NCBI GenBank assembly: GCA_030272155.1
Contig: CP126191.1
Location: 2,378,501 to 2,442,500, forward strand
Length of the DNA: 64,000 bases
Direction: 5' to 3'
Source: Tetradesmus obliquus
Lineage: Eukaryota > Chlorophyta > Chlorophyceae > Sphaeropleales > Scenedesmaceae
How positions within the stretch are numbered: the stretch's first letter is position 1; each line of letters opens with the position of its first letter. Positions 1-12,205 of this stretch are shown one piece after another. A program made the translations under genes and the position numbers. Under the pieces are notes generated by a model. It did not search any database. It was not told where the DNA came from and saw only the letters and a program-made list of their open reading frames with translations.

Positions 1-3000
1 TGTGCTGTGTAGGGTTTCAGCATTGCAATGTCTTGCCGCCTCTGCGTGGATGGCTTCTCTGCCTGCATCTATAGAGGCAGGCATCTGTGGGATGTGGCTG
101 TGTGCATTGTACAGGTACAGGTCATGCTCCGGTATCAGGGCTGCTCTTTTTTTGTTCCCGTCTTTTCAACTTGCTTGACTTGGAAGCTCCGAGCGTTGGC
201 CGTTGGGTTGCTGGCGTGTGGTCAGGACTCCCGCCCTGAAGCTTATTAGCGTGCGGTGTTCATGATACATGGTTGTGAACTGGGATCCTGGAGGTTTTCT
301 GGCCTGTGCTTTGCATGCGTTGTGTGCGCTTCAGGCTTGGGGCCTTGCCCAATCCACATGTGTGCGCAGGCATAGCTCAACCTAGTGTGTATGTGTGGGC
401 TGCATCGTCCTAGCTGCTTTGCAGGACCTGTGCTACTCTGCGCCTTTCAAAGGTGCTCTCGTTTGACACCCATAGCACTACTGCGGCTGTTAATGCATGC
501 ATGCCTCGGCAGCGTCTGAAGCTGCAACGCTTGCTGCATGTGCAATGCGCAATGCGGCTTGTGTGCAGCAGCCGCCTGTGGGTATGGGACAAACGGCTGG
601 CTGCTTGCGATGGAAAGGGTTGGAATGGGGGGGGGGGGCTGCTTTGTGCGGTGCAGTGCGTGGCTGGCTGCAGCATGGAGAGAGGTGTGTCTGGCACTGC
701 TGATGCTTGCTGAGAGTGGTCCCTACCATCTTTGTTCAAAAAGGAAGCACAACAGCAGGAAGGGGAAGGACTTTGGGCCACCATTGGTGGGCAGGGATTG
801 CACAGGCCACGAGACGTGATGTTGCAGCAGTGATTGCGGCGCACACAGACTTGCTGCGGCAAGGGGCAGATGACATGAGAGAGAAGCCATGCTGTTGCAT
901 GCTGCCGTGATGTGGCTGTTGTTGTTTTCTTTTCTTCTTTCTTCTTTGAGAACTTTGAGGAGGGCAGGCACAGCTGCAACTGCCAGCAGGCTTGTTATGG
1001 GGGGAGACAGTGGTATCAGGGCTTGCGTGCATATGCTTTTATTGGGTGCAGGCAATGTGTGGTGGCGTTGCATCCAGCCATTGCCAGGCGTGCGGAAGCG
1101 AGACGCCGCGTGCTTGTTTGGGATCTGGGCTTGTGAGGAGTTCCGTATGACATGTTTGCGCAGTTTGGGGCCTAGGTGTGTTGCATGCGTGCTTTGCCCC
1201 TTCCAATAAGTCCATGGGGACGGTTGCTACTTGCTTGTGAACGGCACTAGAGCTGCCAGACCTAAAATCATCACACACGGGGATGCATGCAGACATAAGT
1301 TATCATTTGTAGCGATTTGCACGTGGCTGCCCGGATGCTGAGATGTTATGTATGGCAGGCAGCGCCAGCTTTCAGAGCATGGCTGCCGCCTGCATTTGGA
1401 CTGAACATACATGCTGAATTTGCCCGACAGCAGTTGGCTGTGGTCGCTGCAGGGTGTGTCTGTGTTTTGAGACTCTTTGCATGCTGTGCTCCTTGTGCAG
1501 CTGTGGGGATTTGCAGAGCTGGAGTTACCTGGCTTCCAGCTCCATCAGCTTGCATAGTCCTGCTCTACTTGCTGACTGCTTATGCTTAACAGCAGCCATA
1601 GCACCGATCATGCATGGCAATGTAAACACTGTTGTCTGTCGCTGCGCACTCCCTGGCGCTTGCCCCATAGGGGCTGGCGCCTGGTGGGTGCTTGGCATGT
1701 TGGCGTCACAGCATTGATGTTTTGAGTGCTTTAAACCACCGGTCCGGCGTTGATGTTGGGCACGCACATTGTGAGTGCTGTGCTGCTTTTGCACTCAGAC
1801 TGTTGTGGCTTTGACTTGGTGCACCTGGTTGCGTTGGAAATCTCAGATGGAGCAACCCTCATCACGGAGGATCAGCACTGCTTGGGATGCATGCTTTATG
1901 CTGGTTGCTGCTTTGCGTTGCCAGCCCACATGCAACCCGCTGGCAGCCATGCACTACTGGGAACGGCAGCACTGCCAGGTGTTTGGAAACAAGTACAACA
2001 TCTGACGATGCATGCCATGCTCTTTGCTAGCGTCTGCTTTGACAGCTTGCGTGTGGTGTGTGCCGTGTGTCTCTCTGCAGGCAGCTGAGCAGCTGCGCTG
2101 CCGGCGCGGGGTGGTGGGGGAAGGGGGGCTGGGGAGCGCCTCGTGAAGAGCTGGCATGTCGCAGCTTGCTTAACATCTGATTGTTGTACTGCTTCATGCT
2201 TTACACTGCGGTTGCTGTGAGGATGAGGGAGGACTGAGGCCACGGCAGCTGGCAGCTGGCAGTGTCTGCTTGCTCACCCCACCAGGCACCCACAGCTGTC
2301 CAGCACAGCCAACATTGCGCCTTCCTATGCGCAAGCTGCTTTTGGGTTGCACTGCGTCGTGGGTTGCTGTTGTTCCCGCACGCTGCATATGCACCGTTTA
2401 GCACCTGTTGGCGCCCATGCATGTCAGCCGATGCATCGCCTGCGCTCCACTGCTCCTCGAGCCGACGCTACGTGCAGGCTCCACAGCTGCTGTTTGGGTG
2501 CCGACTTATGGCAGCAATGCCGCGCTGGCGGTTATCTGTGCTGCCTCAGCAGCCACTGGTTGGGCCTTGCGGTTTTGTTGTGCGTGATACGCAGCAGCGA
2601 GCTGGCGTGCTGACCACACTCGGTCTTTGGCAGAGGAAGGCTGATGGGTTAAGGTGGCAGGCCTTCTTGTGTGCAGCAGTGGGTACTTCTGCTTTGTAGC
2701 AGAGCATGCGGCACTGCAGAGTCAATCCCTGCAGCAGTACATAGCAACAGCACAGCGCTGCAGAACTATGACCGCAGGTGCTCCTTGGTGTCTGCCTGGC
2801 TGACAGCGTTGTAGCTCTGCTGTGCAATGCTTCGACCAGGCTGGCCAGGGCACCAACCGACTTTCAGCCGCTGCTGCTTCTGTGAGGCAGCATGCGGTGT
2901 GCATGCAGCACCAATGCGTGCGCCAGTGTTGCCATATGATTGGTGCACATGAGAGCTGTTGATTCGGGCTGGGTGCTCTCTGGACGCGTTGCTGCGTGGC

Positions 3001-5736
3001 CGATTGAATAGAAGTATTGCTTGCTGGGAGGTGGTAGTGCACTTTAGGTGTGCGCATTTGCGTGTCTTGCACGTGTGTCCGCTAGCATTGTGCGCAGCTA
3101 GCTGTTCATCTTGCGCTGCAAGGCAGCTTGCCATATGTCTAATGCCACAGAGCAATGCGCACCTGAGCACTGTTTGTGGTGGTCGTTGCGTGTTTGCATG
3201 ATCCGCCAGTTCCATTGCTGGTTGATAAGTTGGCACTGCAACGGTTTGCCACCTGCTGGACATACGTGTGTTGGAGTACTGCATTGCCGGGGTGTGTGTG
3301 CAGTTTGATACACACACACACCCCACCTATGGTGACGATTGGTCAGCAATGCTCCAATCATTGCTGGCGCTAGCAGTGCTGAGTCATGCCCTTCAGGCAC
3401 GCCGCATGGAGACAGCCTCTGCATTGCAGGGTGGTAGGCGGCACTGCTTGCTGTGCTTCCTTCTCAACCCTGCAGCCGCCTACAGACGAGTTGGGCTGCA
3501 TATGTAGTATCCGGCACATTATGTGCTGCCGCATGGCCAGGGGCGCCTGTGTGCCTGCCACGCACTGCCTATGCTACGCATGCATGGCAGCGAGCATCCC
3601 CCAGCTGCATGCAAGCTGCCTGCTGGAACCTGGTTGGCTTGAGTGCTTGCTTGCTTGCTTGCTTGGTGTTGATGATGACACTGCTTTCCCAGAACTGTTC
3701 AGCGCTGGCTGCCGGCAAGGTCAGCATGTTGGAGGATGCCTAATGTGCCTCACAGCTCAGCTGTTGCTGCCCTCTGTGCATGTGCTGAGTCAGCATTGTG
3801 TGTTTTGAGCTTACAGTGGGCTGCGGGCTGGCTGACGTGCTTGCAACTTGCTTTCTACTGTTTGCTCTAGTATAGACACTGCCGCTTGCGTTGGATGGAC
3901 TGAAAGTGTGTTAGCATGGCACGCATGCTCTGTTGCAAAGGTTTCGGTGTCTCGCGCCCCGCGACTTGTGCGAGGTGCCAACGGCGTCGGCGTGTTCAAT
4001 TGGTTCCGACTGAGGTGCGTCGTGCATTGCCCCTGCAGCTGGGAGCTGCCTCGGTGTACGCCGCTTGCTCGCAAGGGTCGCACCAGACCTGCTGCAATTG
4101 TCCCCTTCTGCTGGGTGGATCAGCCAGCATGAAGGCCTGCTGTTGTGTGTGTCCTTGACTCACGTTGCGTGTGTTGCCTCTCCTACATATATGAACTGAC
4201 CCACATTGCGTGTGTTGCCTCTCCTACATATATGAACTGAACGCTGTGTGTGGTGTGCACCAGTTGGTGACTTGAGGTTTAGAAGAGTAGTGTCATAGCC
4301 ACCTTGGCTATGTAAGGGGGTTTGTGTCTGTAGCCTGTTTGCGGTCCAATCCTACTACTGTGGAGTGGTTGTGATAGAAACTGCGCACGTATTACGCAAT
4401 GCACTTTCTTTCGTCTTGTGCAGCCGTATGACGGCAGTCACTGGCACAGTCAACATGCATGGAGGGTGCGTGGCGACCATCGGATATCGCAACTGTGGCG
4501 CTGCTTTTTTTGCGGCAGGCTTTGCCGGTAATGCTGCTTTGCATCTGCTGTGGTGTAGAAAAATGCTGTTGCGTCCTCTTCTGATACAGCAGTGCGTTGC
4601 AGCTAGACGATGCTGACTTGAGGCGCATGTGGGCACTGAATGGAAAGGAAACTGCATCCGGCACACGGCACTACCTCTTTGTTATCTGCAGATCTGCGGT
4701 GGTGCGGCAGGTGCATGTGATTGGCTGCAGCACGCAATCATGTCGAGCCCCAGCTGGCCTTGCAGCTGTGCCACACTGCCAGCGTTGACTGCTATGGTAT
4801 GTCACCGCCACCCCTCTATCACTGTGTTCACTGTTCGCTTGATACCGCATCACTTGGACTGCTGCCTGGTGGCTGGAATGCCACCAGCTTCGCTGCACAC
4901 ACCACACACCTGAACGTGGGCTTGAATTCAAAGCACAGCATGTGCCCATGAGCTGCCTGGTGCCGTTCTGATGAAACATTGGGCAGTGCAGAGTGCTGCT
5001 CTGCCAGTGTGAACCGTTGCCTGTGCTTGTTCACGTGCGAGCGCACAGCAGCTGTGTTTGCAGGTTACGGATGCCGCAAAGAGTTTGCATGCGCTGTCTT
5101 GTAGTTGATGTTGCACTTTGTATGCAGTTGATCGCTGTTGCTAGGAGCTGTTGAGGAACACTTGTGTCAGGGCTGGGTGTAGCGGCGGGCTGCTTGAGTG
5201 CCTGCCTGCCAGCTTGATGCACGGCATGTTGCACAGGATGCATGCACTGCGTTACATCTGTCACGTCGGTACTGCAAACAGATTGTGCGCCACGAGGTAG
5301 TGGCAGCTGTGGAGCCGGCTCAATCTGTTTGTGTCATGCATTGTGAAGGCAGCTGCGGAGTCTTCTTCGCTTGGCGAGCTCCTGATACGCACGCCGATGT
5401 TGCACAACTTGTATGTATGCATCAATGCATGGATGGTGTTCGTGGCAGCTTGGTCCATGCGCCGTTGAGCGTCTGTCCAACGCAGAAGTGCGCAGCTTGG
5501 ATGCCAGCAACGCTGCGTCGTGTTGGTTCAACCTAGTCCTGGCTCACCTGGATGCATGACGAAGCTGAGTGCATACCTTCTGCTGCACGCCCCGCGTGAT
5601 CAATCCTCATCAACAGCGGTGCATCGTTGTGGCGGCACCATTGTCTGTGCCTGGCGTGACAATGCATATGTATGCTTTGGTGCAGCAGGCTGAGTGTTGT
5701 GATGTGTGAATTTTATGTAACACAGCTACTTACTAT
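1..5736. other. Long stretch without a supportable gene
   Basis: About 5.7 kb in which no reading frame on either strand has recognisable protein features, and no chain of phased exons could be assembled. All open frames are short, begin at non-ATG codons or read as random Cys/Trp/His-rich peptides. The + strand is enriched in TG, TGC and TGCATGC words, so base composition is strand-skewed. Local features are a short (GCTT)n run near 3,645-3,665 and a two-copy tandem repeat at 4,161-4,240. It may be intergenic DNA, a long non-coding transcript or the long 3' end of a gene to the left; the sequence alone does not decide. No tRNA or rRNA was recognised. Confidence 0.6.
4161..4240. repeat. Two-copy tandem repeat, 41-bp period
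   Basis: A 39-base segment starting at 4,161 recurs at 4,202 with one mismatch near its start (CACG against CACA). Each copy contains the word TACATATATGAACTGA. The copies are nearly identical, so the duplication is probably recent. No coding role is seen. Confidence 0.9.
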
Positions 5737-6045
5737 TTGTTCCCTCCGCCAGGACAGAGTCATTTTCTGCATGCACGTTACAACCCTTATATACTGTCCC
5801 AGTCAGTAGACGATCCATTACATGCCAACCTCTCACGTAATCTTAATCACGTGCACGACGCTTACGTTGCCAGGCGACAGGTTCATGGGCAAACGCCGTC
5901 TCCTTTTGCCATCACACCACAGCAATATTCTACTCTAGAGTCCCAGGCCGACGAAGCATGCAGCAGGGATGAACTGGCCCTTACACACCGAATGTGTGCT
6001 GCAGCTGCTTGTTCTGTGGGTGAGCAGACATACAAGCTTCACTGA
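5737..6045. other. Open island of atypical composition, possible 3' UTR or element remnant
   Basis: The + strand stays open for 102 codons but starts at TTG, not ATG, so a free-standing gene is unlikely. The translation has a balanced composition unlike the Q/A/S-rich genes around it, and codon use is less biased to CTG/CAG. On the other strand, a TGTAA-type algal poly(A) motif lies at 5,981-5,985, about 470 bases downstream of the CEP112-like stop. The stretch could therefore simply be that gene's 3' untranslated region. A decayed mobile-element fragment is the alternative. No family was recognised. Confidence 0.3.
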
Positions 6046-6455
6046 TGTTCGTGCAGAGAGCCTTCTGAGTGCCTGCTCAACATGCAAACGCTGTGACAGC
6101 CACACATCACACAAGTCTGCCTCGGCTGCAATGGCACCTTCACCCCGGACTGCAACGCCCCACCTACTCTCAAGCCCAGCTGCGGCACAGCAGCTCTTGC
6201 AAGGCCACTGCTGACAGACAGCTCCTCAACTGGTCAGAGACTTGCACAGCACTGCAGTGGTCACATTATACCTTGACCCATCCCCGTCTGCGCCAAGCCT
6301 TGCAGCACCGCCGGCACTGCCGCTGCAATGGGAGCAACTTCTCCAGCACACCTCCGCCACATATATGAAGCTGCTGCACCTGGCACAGTACTCTGCACTA
6401 GTGCACATGGTGCTGGCACCCCAGCGGCCATGACCACGGCAGCCCGCCTGCACGC

Positions 6456-9400
6456 TCAAGCAGCAGCATGCTGCAGCTGCTCCAGGATCATGCTTGTTGC
6501 TAGCTGCGCCTCCTCCAGCTGCTGCATGAGCAGCCGCCGGCTGGGCAGCGCGGCTGCTGCAGCGGCGGCGCCTGCACCTGGGCTGCATGGGCCCAGGGTG
6601 CCACGGGTAGGCGAGCCGCTGCGCAGCGTGCAAGCAGAAGTGTCATGTGCCGCAGCAAATATAGTTGTAAATACAACGCATGCATCGCGCCAGCATCATG
6701 GTGGCAAGCCAGTGCTAACACACGCAGACACACCACCGAGCACCCCAAATAACGTCTCAAAGTAATGTTTGTTTCAAACCCCAGGCGTTGGAAGACAAAA
6801 CACTGCACACTTTGTTCTGGCCATACAGTGCGCCTGACGCAACGTTCAGGCTTTCCATTTTGTATCGCACACACTGCATCACTGTTATCAGCACACAGAC
6901 GTGACACGCACACTCATGCCAGCAGCAACACTGCCCGCCAACTGCATCACAGTCGGACGCTGCTGCTGCCAGCTGCCCCCCAGCGCTGCCCCAGTGCATT
7001 CAGCTTGCTGCTGATGGCTGCAAGGCTGCCGCCCCCTGAGCTGCCAGCTCCCAAGCTGCTGCTGCCCAGTCCAGCACTTGCCGCTGCAAAGCTCGACAAG
7101 CGGGGGCTAGCTGACAGAGGCCTGGCACCCGCACCACCCAGCAGTGATGCAGCCGGCCCACTCAGCAGGCTGCTGGATGACAGCCTGCCTGCTGCCGTTG
7201 CTGCTGCTCCACCACCTGACAGCAAGCTGCTGTCGCCTGCGCCAGCACCGCGACCAAAGCTGGCACTCGTCCTGAAGATGCTGCTGCCGCTGCCACCTGC
7301 TGCCGCGCTGCTGCTGATGCGCGCACCGCCTAGCAGGCCACTAACGGCTGACGGGCTGCTGCTGCTGCTCCCAGCCGCGCCGGCGCCACTCAGCAGGAGG
7401 CTGGCCCGCTCAGAGATGTGGGACGCCTGGCGGGACAGGTTGGCAATGCGCTGGTGCACAGCGTCAGCCCCTGCTGGTGGCGTTGAGGCCCGGCTGCCAC
7501 CCAAGACACCACCTGCTGCTGCTGCTGGCTGAGACAGCAGGCTTGACCTGCCCAGCAGGCCCGTGCCTGCTGCTGCTGCCGCACTGAACGGGCTGCTGCT
7601 GCCGCTGCTGGCGGCTGCCCCGCCAATCAGGTAGTGCGACACCCCGCTGTACTGCTGCGGCGTGCTGCTCTGCACAGGGCTACCTGGGCTGTTGGGTGAC
7701 GCAGCTGCAAATGTGCCGGCTAGTGTGGCGTCACTCGGCCTGGATGCCAACCCCAAGCCCTGCAGCGCCTCCTGCTTGAACGACACAGAGCGCCCGGCTC
7801 CTGCCAACCAGCCACTCGCATTGCGGCTAATGCCAGCAGCGCTGGCTCTGGCCCCAACGACGTTGCCAGCTGCTGCTCCAGCCTCTGCTGACTGCCTGAG
7901 CTGCTTCAGCTGCTGCTTCAGCTCGCGCATGCGAGCAGCGTACCCGCCAACAGCAGCAGCCAGCGACGCACTGATGCCAGCTATTGCAGCAGCTGCAAGC
8001 CCATGCTCATGTGATACCATGCCGCCAGCGGGGCTGCTGCTGCGGCTGTGGCTGACAGCATCTGCCAGCCGACGCTTGCCGTCCTGCAGCTGCGCTGACA
8101 GCTTGCTGCCCAGCTCCTCAAGCTCCATCAGCAGCTGGTGCGCTGCCCGCAACCTGGCAATGCGTGCACTCTGCCGCTGCTGCTCCTGCTGCTGCAGCTG
8201 CTTCGCCTGCCGCCTGCGGCTCCGGCTCCCCTTGCCACTGTCACGGCTACTGTCGCTGCTGCCTGCAGTTTCGGTGCCACTGCCACCAGAGCTATCACTG
8301 CTGCTACTGGCGGTGCTTCGCCGCTGCCGCTGCGCCTTCCCTCTATCCGCTGCCTGTGCGGCTGCATCTGCTGCAGCTGCCAGCTTCTGCTGCACCTTCT
8401 GGCTGTCCTTGCCTATGTGCTTCAGCTCCTTGAGCACCGGCCGCATCGCGTCAGTCGCTGCAGCAGCAACCTCCGCCGCAGATGCGCCCCTGCCAGCTGC
8501 CGCCTCAGTAGCAGCCTCCTTGCTGGACTGCAGCACTGCTGCCAGCTGCTCTGCCTTCTTCAGCAGCTGCCCCGTTGAGTCTTTCAGCACCTGCAGTGCC
8601 TCCTGCTCACCAGCTTCTGCTGCTGCAGCAGCTGCTGCTGCCCCTCCTTTGCTTCTCTGGCTCGTGCTGCTGATACTGCGCTGCAGACCTGCAGCCATTG
8701 CCGCCTGCTGCTGCTGCTGCTGTTCTGCCTGTTCTTGCTGGGCACGTTGGTCCGCATCAAAGCGTGCTGCTGCTGCTGCGCCTATGTTCTGCTGTTGCTG
8801 CTGCAGGTCCTGCTGGTCACACATGCTCAGCACTTCCTGGATGCTTGACAGCAGCTGCCACATGGGGCCATACACCGACTCTGCATAGCCGGGCTGCCTG
8901 CCAGTAGGCGCGCCAATTGAGCGCAGCACATGCATCATGCGGCAGCAGCACGGCAACATTGTCAGCAGCAGGCACCACCCCTGCCGTGCAGCTGGCCGGG
9001 AAAGGACATCATGCGCACAGCCACCTCTGCCATTCGCGTGCTGGCTGTTGCTTAGGGGTGGGCCTGCTGCTTTGCCAGTTTGCTGCTGCTATCTCTGAAC
9101 ATAGCATACTGACGCGTCCGGCCCAAGCTGCTGTCGCCGCCCAGCCCCAAGCCCCCGTCGCTCACACACGTACACGTACACTGAGCGGCACCCGCCACGC
9201 TACACCACATCCATGATGTTGACTCCCACACAGCACAGCCACCAGCAGTCAACGCCAACCACACACCATACGCTACAAAACCACAGCAGGAACCACACCA
9301 AACTGCAGCCGAGCCGCACCTGCTGCCTGCGCCCTGCGCCGTGGGGCTGTCCCAGCCAGCTGCCGCGCTGCCGTAGCGCTCCACCAGCTCGCCCAGCGTG

Positions 9401-11690
9401 GCGGCAGTCACCGACTTGACGCGCCGCCGCGCAGCAACGGCCTGGCCCTGCAGCCGCACCAGCTCAGCCTCCTGCAGGACAGCCAGCAGCACCAGCAGCA
9501 CACGCCAGGGGTGACCACAACCTCATGCATCAGATGCACGCCTTTGTATCACCTGAGCATGCAAAGGCACACCAGGGCCATCCACACTTAGCCCACTACT
9601 GCAGCCATGCCATGCTGTGCATGTGCCCTCACCTGCTGCAGCAGCTTGTCCTCTGCAAAGCGCATCCTGCTCTCCAGCAGCGCAGCATCCACCTTGTCAC
9701 CCTCCAGCTCAGCAGCCAGTGCAGCAGCAGCATTCAGCAGGCCCACTGCGCCAGGGCTGCCCGGCCGCTGCACACCCCTGCCGCCTGGAGAGCCACAGCT
9801 TGCAGGGCCAGCGCTGCAGGCAGCTGCAGCGTCACCTGGGCTGCGGGCTTTGCCGCCATAGCGCCTGCAGCCGCCGTCGGCATCAGCCGCCGGCCACTGC
9901 TGCTGCAGCTCCCCAGGGAACTTGCCCTGGCGAGGTGGGTTGCAGCGGATGGGTGACAGCGCAGACAGCTGCCCAGGAGCAGGGAAGGCATTGCCGCTGC
10001 TCGGGACAGACCATGCAGCATGCGCATCACCTGGTGCAGACCTGCATGGAGCAGCGTTTGGACGTAGACAATGACAATCTTGGAAACGAGCAGTACGGTG
10101 CTATACGTGTGGCAGCAGACTGCACGCCTGAAACCTGGCATGCAACACCAAACCTGCTGACAACATAGCATCTGAGCCATCTGTGCTTATAGTCAGAATG
10201 CAATACCATGCTGTCAAAGGCCAGAAATAGCACAGTTTGGCGCAGCACAGCTCAGCCACGCACATGTTGCGGAATATGGCGCTAGCATCCAGCCCTGCTC
10301 CTGCGCTGTGCGGCCGGCGCGGCGGGCTGCCAGGGCTGCCAGACATACGCTGCTTTGGCGGAGACATGAACCTGCAGCAACAGACATGCTGGAATGGGTC
10401 ATCTTCTCCAGCTGGATCAGAGCAAGGCGGGGCTGCTGACTTGTGGCAAACAGTATGTGCCAGCAGCAGCCACACTGACTCACCTGTATGTAAGGTATGC
10501 TGGAAGTGTTGGCAGCGCCCCTTCAGGAGGCAACGTGCTGAAAGGCACCTCCAGGCAGCCAGCTCGCAGCTGTGCATGTCAAGGCAGCAAGGTGGCAGCG
10601 CAGGCATACAACAGCAGTGCAACCTCAGCTGTGGGTGCTATGGGTGCTGTGCTGTGCCACAGCAAATGGGGCAAGCAGCCCAGACACCAGTGCGCGGTAG
10701 ACGCATGTATGCAGCATGGTGATCAGATTCTGCATATGCAGCAGTGGTGGCGTGGCATCTGCACCACTACATCATGTCAGCAGCGCCATTGCGTGCTGAC
10801 AGATAACATCTGCAGTCGCGCTTACCTGCTCCAGCAGCAGGCGGGCATATAGGTTCCTGTTGCGCTTCCATGTGATGTTGCTGGTCTGCAGCGCACATGC
10901 CACGACAACACAGTGCACATGTATGTCATGTGAAGACCTCCGGGCGGCAGTGGCTACTGGCAAGTAGGAGATAGTGTTTGACTACATGTGCATCGAACTC
11001 AGAGATCCTTGTCCTGCTGCTGCTTTTTCCTGTTGTGCCATACTCCATCGCCCGGCATCTGTCATTGCTGCTAGTGCTCCTCCAGCTGCGTGCTGACATG
11101 ACCGGCAGCTCACCGACTGCTTGAGCTTGGTCAACCATGCCTTGATGCGCACTTGCGGCAGCCGCCCCAGCAGCTGCAGCCGCTTCTCAATAGCCACCAC
11201 AGTCTGTACAGCAACAGTATGCGAATTTAGCATGGTGCAGTGGCGTGAGTGGCATAAGAGCAGCTGAGCCTAAGCAGGGACAGCTGGTGCTCAGCTCCAT
11301 GTTGGACTGCAGTTACTGTGTCCAGCTGTCATGACTGATGCTGATGCTGCTGTTATGGCCAGCAATTGCAAGTATGTTGACTGCCGCCTGGTCCTGCAGG
11401 CAGTACCCATCCACTGCATGCACAGCTGGCATCGCAGCACTGCGTTATGACTTGCTAAGACTCATTTTTTGCGCAGCTGCACCCGTACACGTTTCAACTC
11501 AAAGCATACACTTCGCATCCTGCGGCATGCAAGTGTGCTGTGCGCATCCTGGCACATCATGGGGCTTGCGTGTGTTGACTGCTGATGACCAGTGTGGGTA
11601 CAGCTCTGCGACCACCACAGTTACCTTGTGAAACTGCTCATCAACCGATAGTGCAGCTTCAATGTCGCGCACAGACCCCGGGCTGTCCAT
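6456..11690 (-). CDS. DUF4485 (CEP112-like) coiled-coil protein, multi-exon
   Basis: The N-terminus is assembled from exons 11,625-11,690, 11,114-11,203, 10,826-10,885, 10,484-10,569 and 10,264-10,371, all phase-compatible. It gives a DUF4485 domain with the hallmark WKRNRNLYARLLLEQ followed by LEVPF and LPTLPAYL, closely resembling the start of vertebrate CEP112, a centrosomal/ciliary protein. Exons 9,633-10,041 and 9,320-9,471 continue with charged helices such as ESRMRFAEDKLLQQ. A large exon to 6,951 holds about 660 residues of Gln/Ala coiled coil and Ser/Ala/Gly low complexity. It joins in phase, through a GTGATG donor, to a last exon 6,456-6,618 ending LEEAQLATSMILEQLQHAAA. The start is the ATG at 11,690. 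The junction around 8,880-9,320 is unresolved: simple joining shifts frame, so a small exon may be missing. A basal-body or ciliary role is inferred from the family only. Confidence 0.72.
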
Positions 11691-12205
11691 GTCTGTTAAA
11701 AGCTTCTGCCCAGTACTGCACAGCAAGCACTGCCCAGCACTGCTGCCAAAACAAGCCACAGGTGCTTGCCTCGCCTCAAACTTTCAGTATTTTTAGTTTA
11801 TAGCATTTCGACTGTGTGACATTTTCACATCAATAGTCTCTGGCCTGTGCAAGTAAAACGTTGAGGGCAACAACGTGCATTTGAGGAGCGCAGCCATGTT
11901 GGCCACAAGGCCTATCAAAGTTCAGAACCGCTGGAGACTATGCACAGCATTGGTGTGCGTCACCGAGTGCGAAGGCAGGAACCACACCCAGAACCCAGGC
12001 AGTACTTAAGAAAGACTTCTGATGTGAACCTCGGGGGTGAGCCAGAGCTAGCACATTATACTACAGGTTGTATACTGAAAACAATGAATCGTAGGGTGGC
12101 ATCAAAGAGCGTGCCTTGGCTCACTGCTTGCTCTGATGTCCTCTCGGGATCCTCTGATTCGTTCGTGCTGAACGTGTAATACGTTTATGTGCAGTGAATA
12201 ATATA
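11691..12205. promoter_or_regulatory. Shared 5' region of divergent genes (CEP112-like / nicalin)
   Basis: These 515 bases separate two start codons that point away from each other, so the region should hold both promoters. No classical TATA box or known motif was identified with confidence. A T-rich patch lies near 11,790-11,835. The role is assigned from position only. Confidence 0.5.

Noticed and set aside
410-1073. Minus-strand frames with Lys/Glu-rich segments
   Set aside because: They arise from a polypyrimidine stretch near 920-950. There is no domain and no exon partners.
7662-8888. 408-codon + strand frame rich in Cys/Leu/Ala
   Set aside because: It is the antisense of CAG-repeat coding sequence (CTG read as Leu, GCT as Ala, TGC as Cys) in the CEP112-like large exon.
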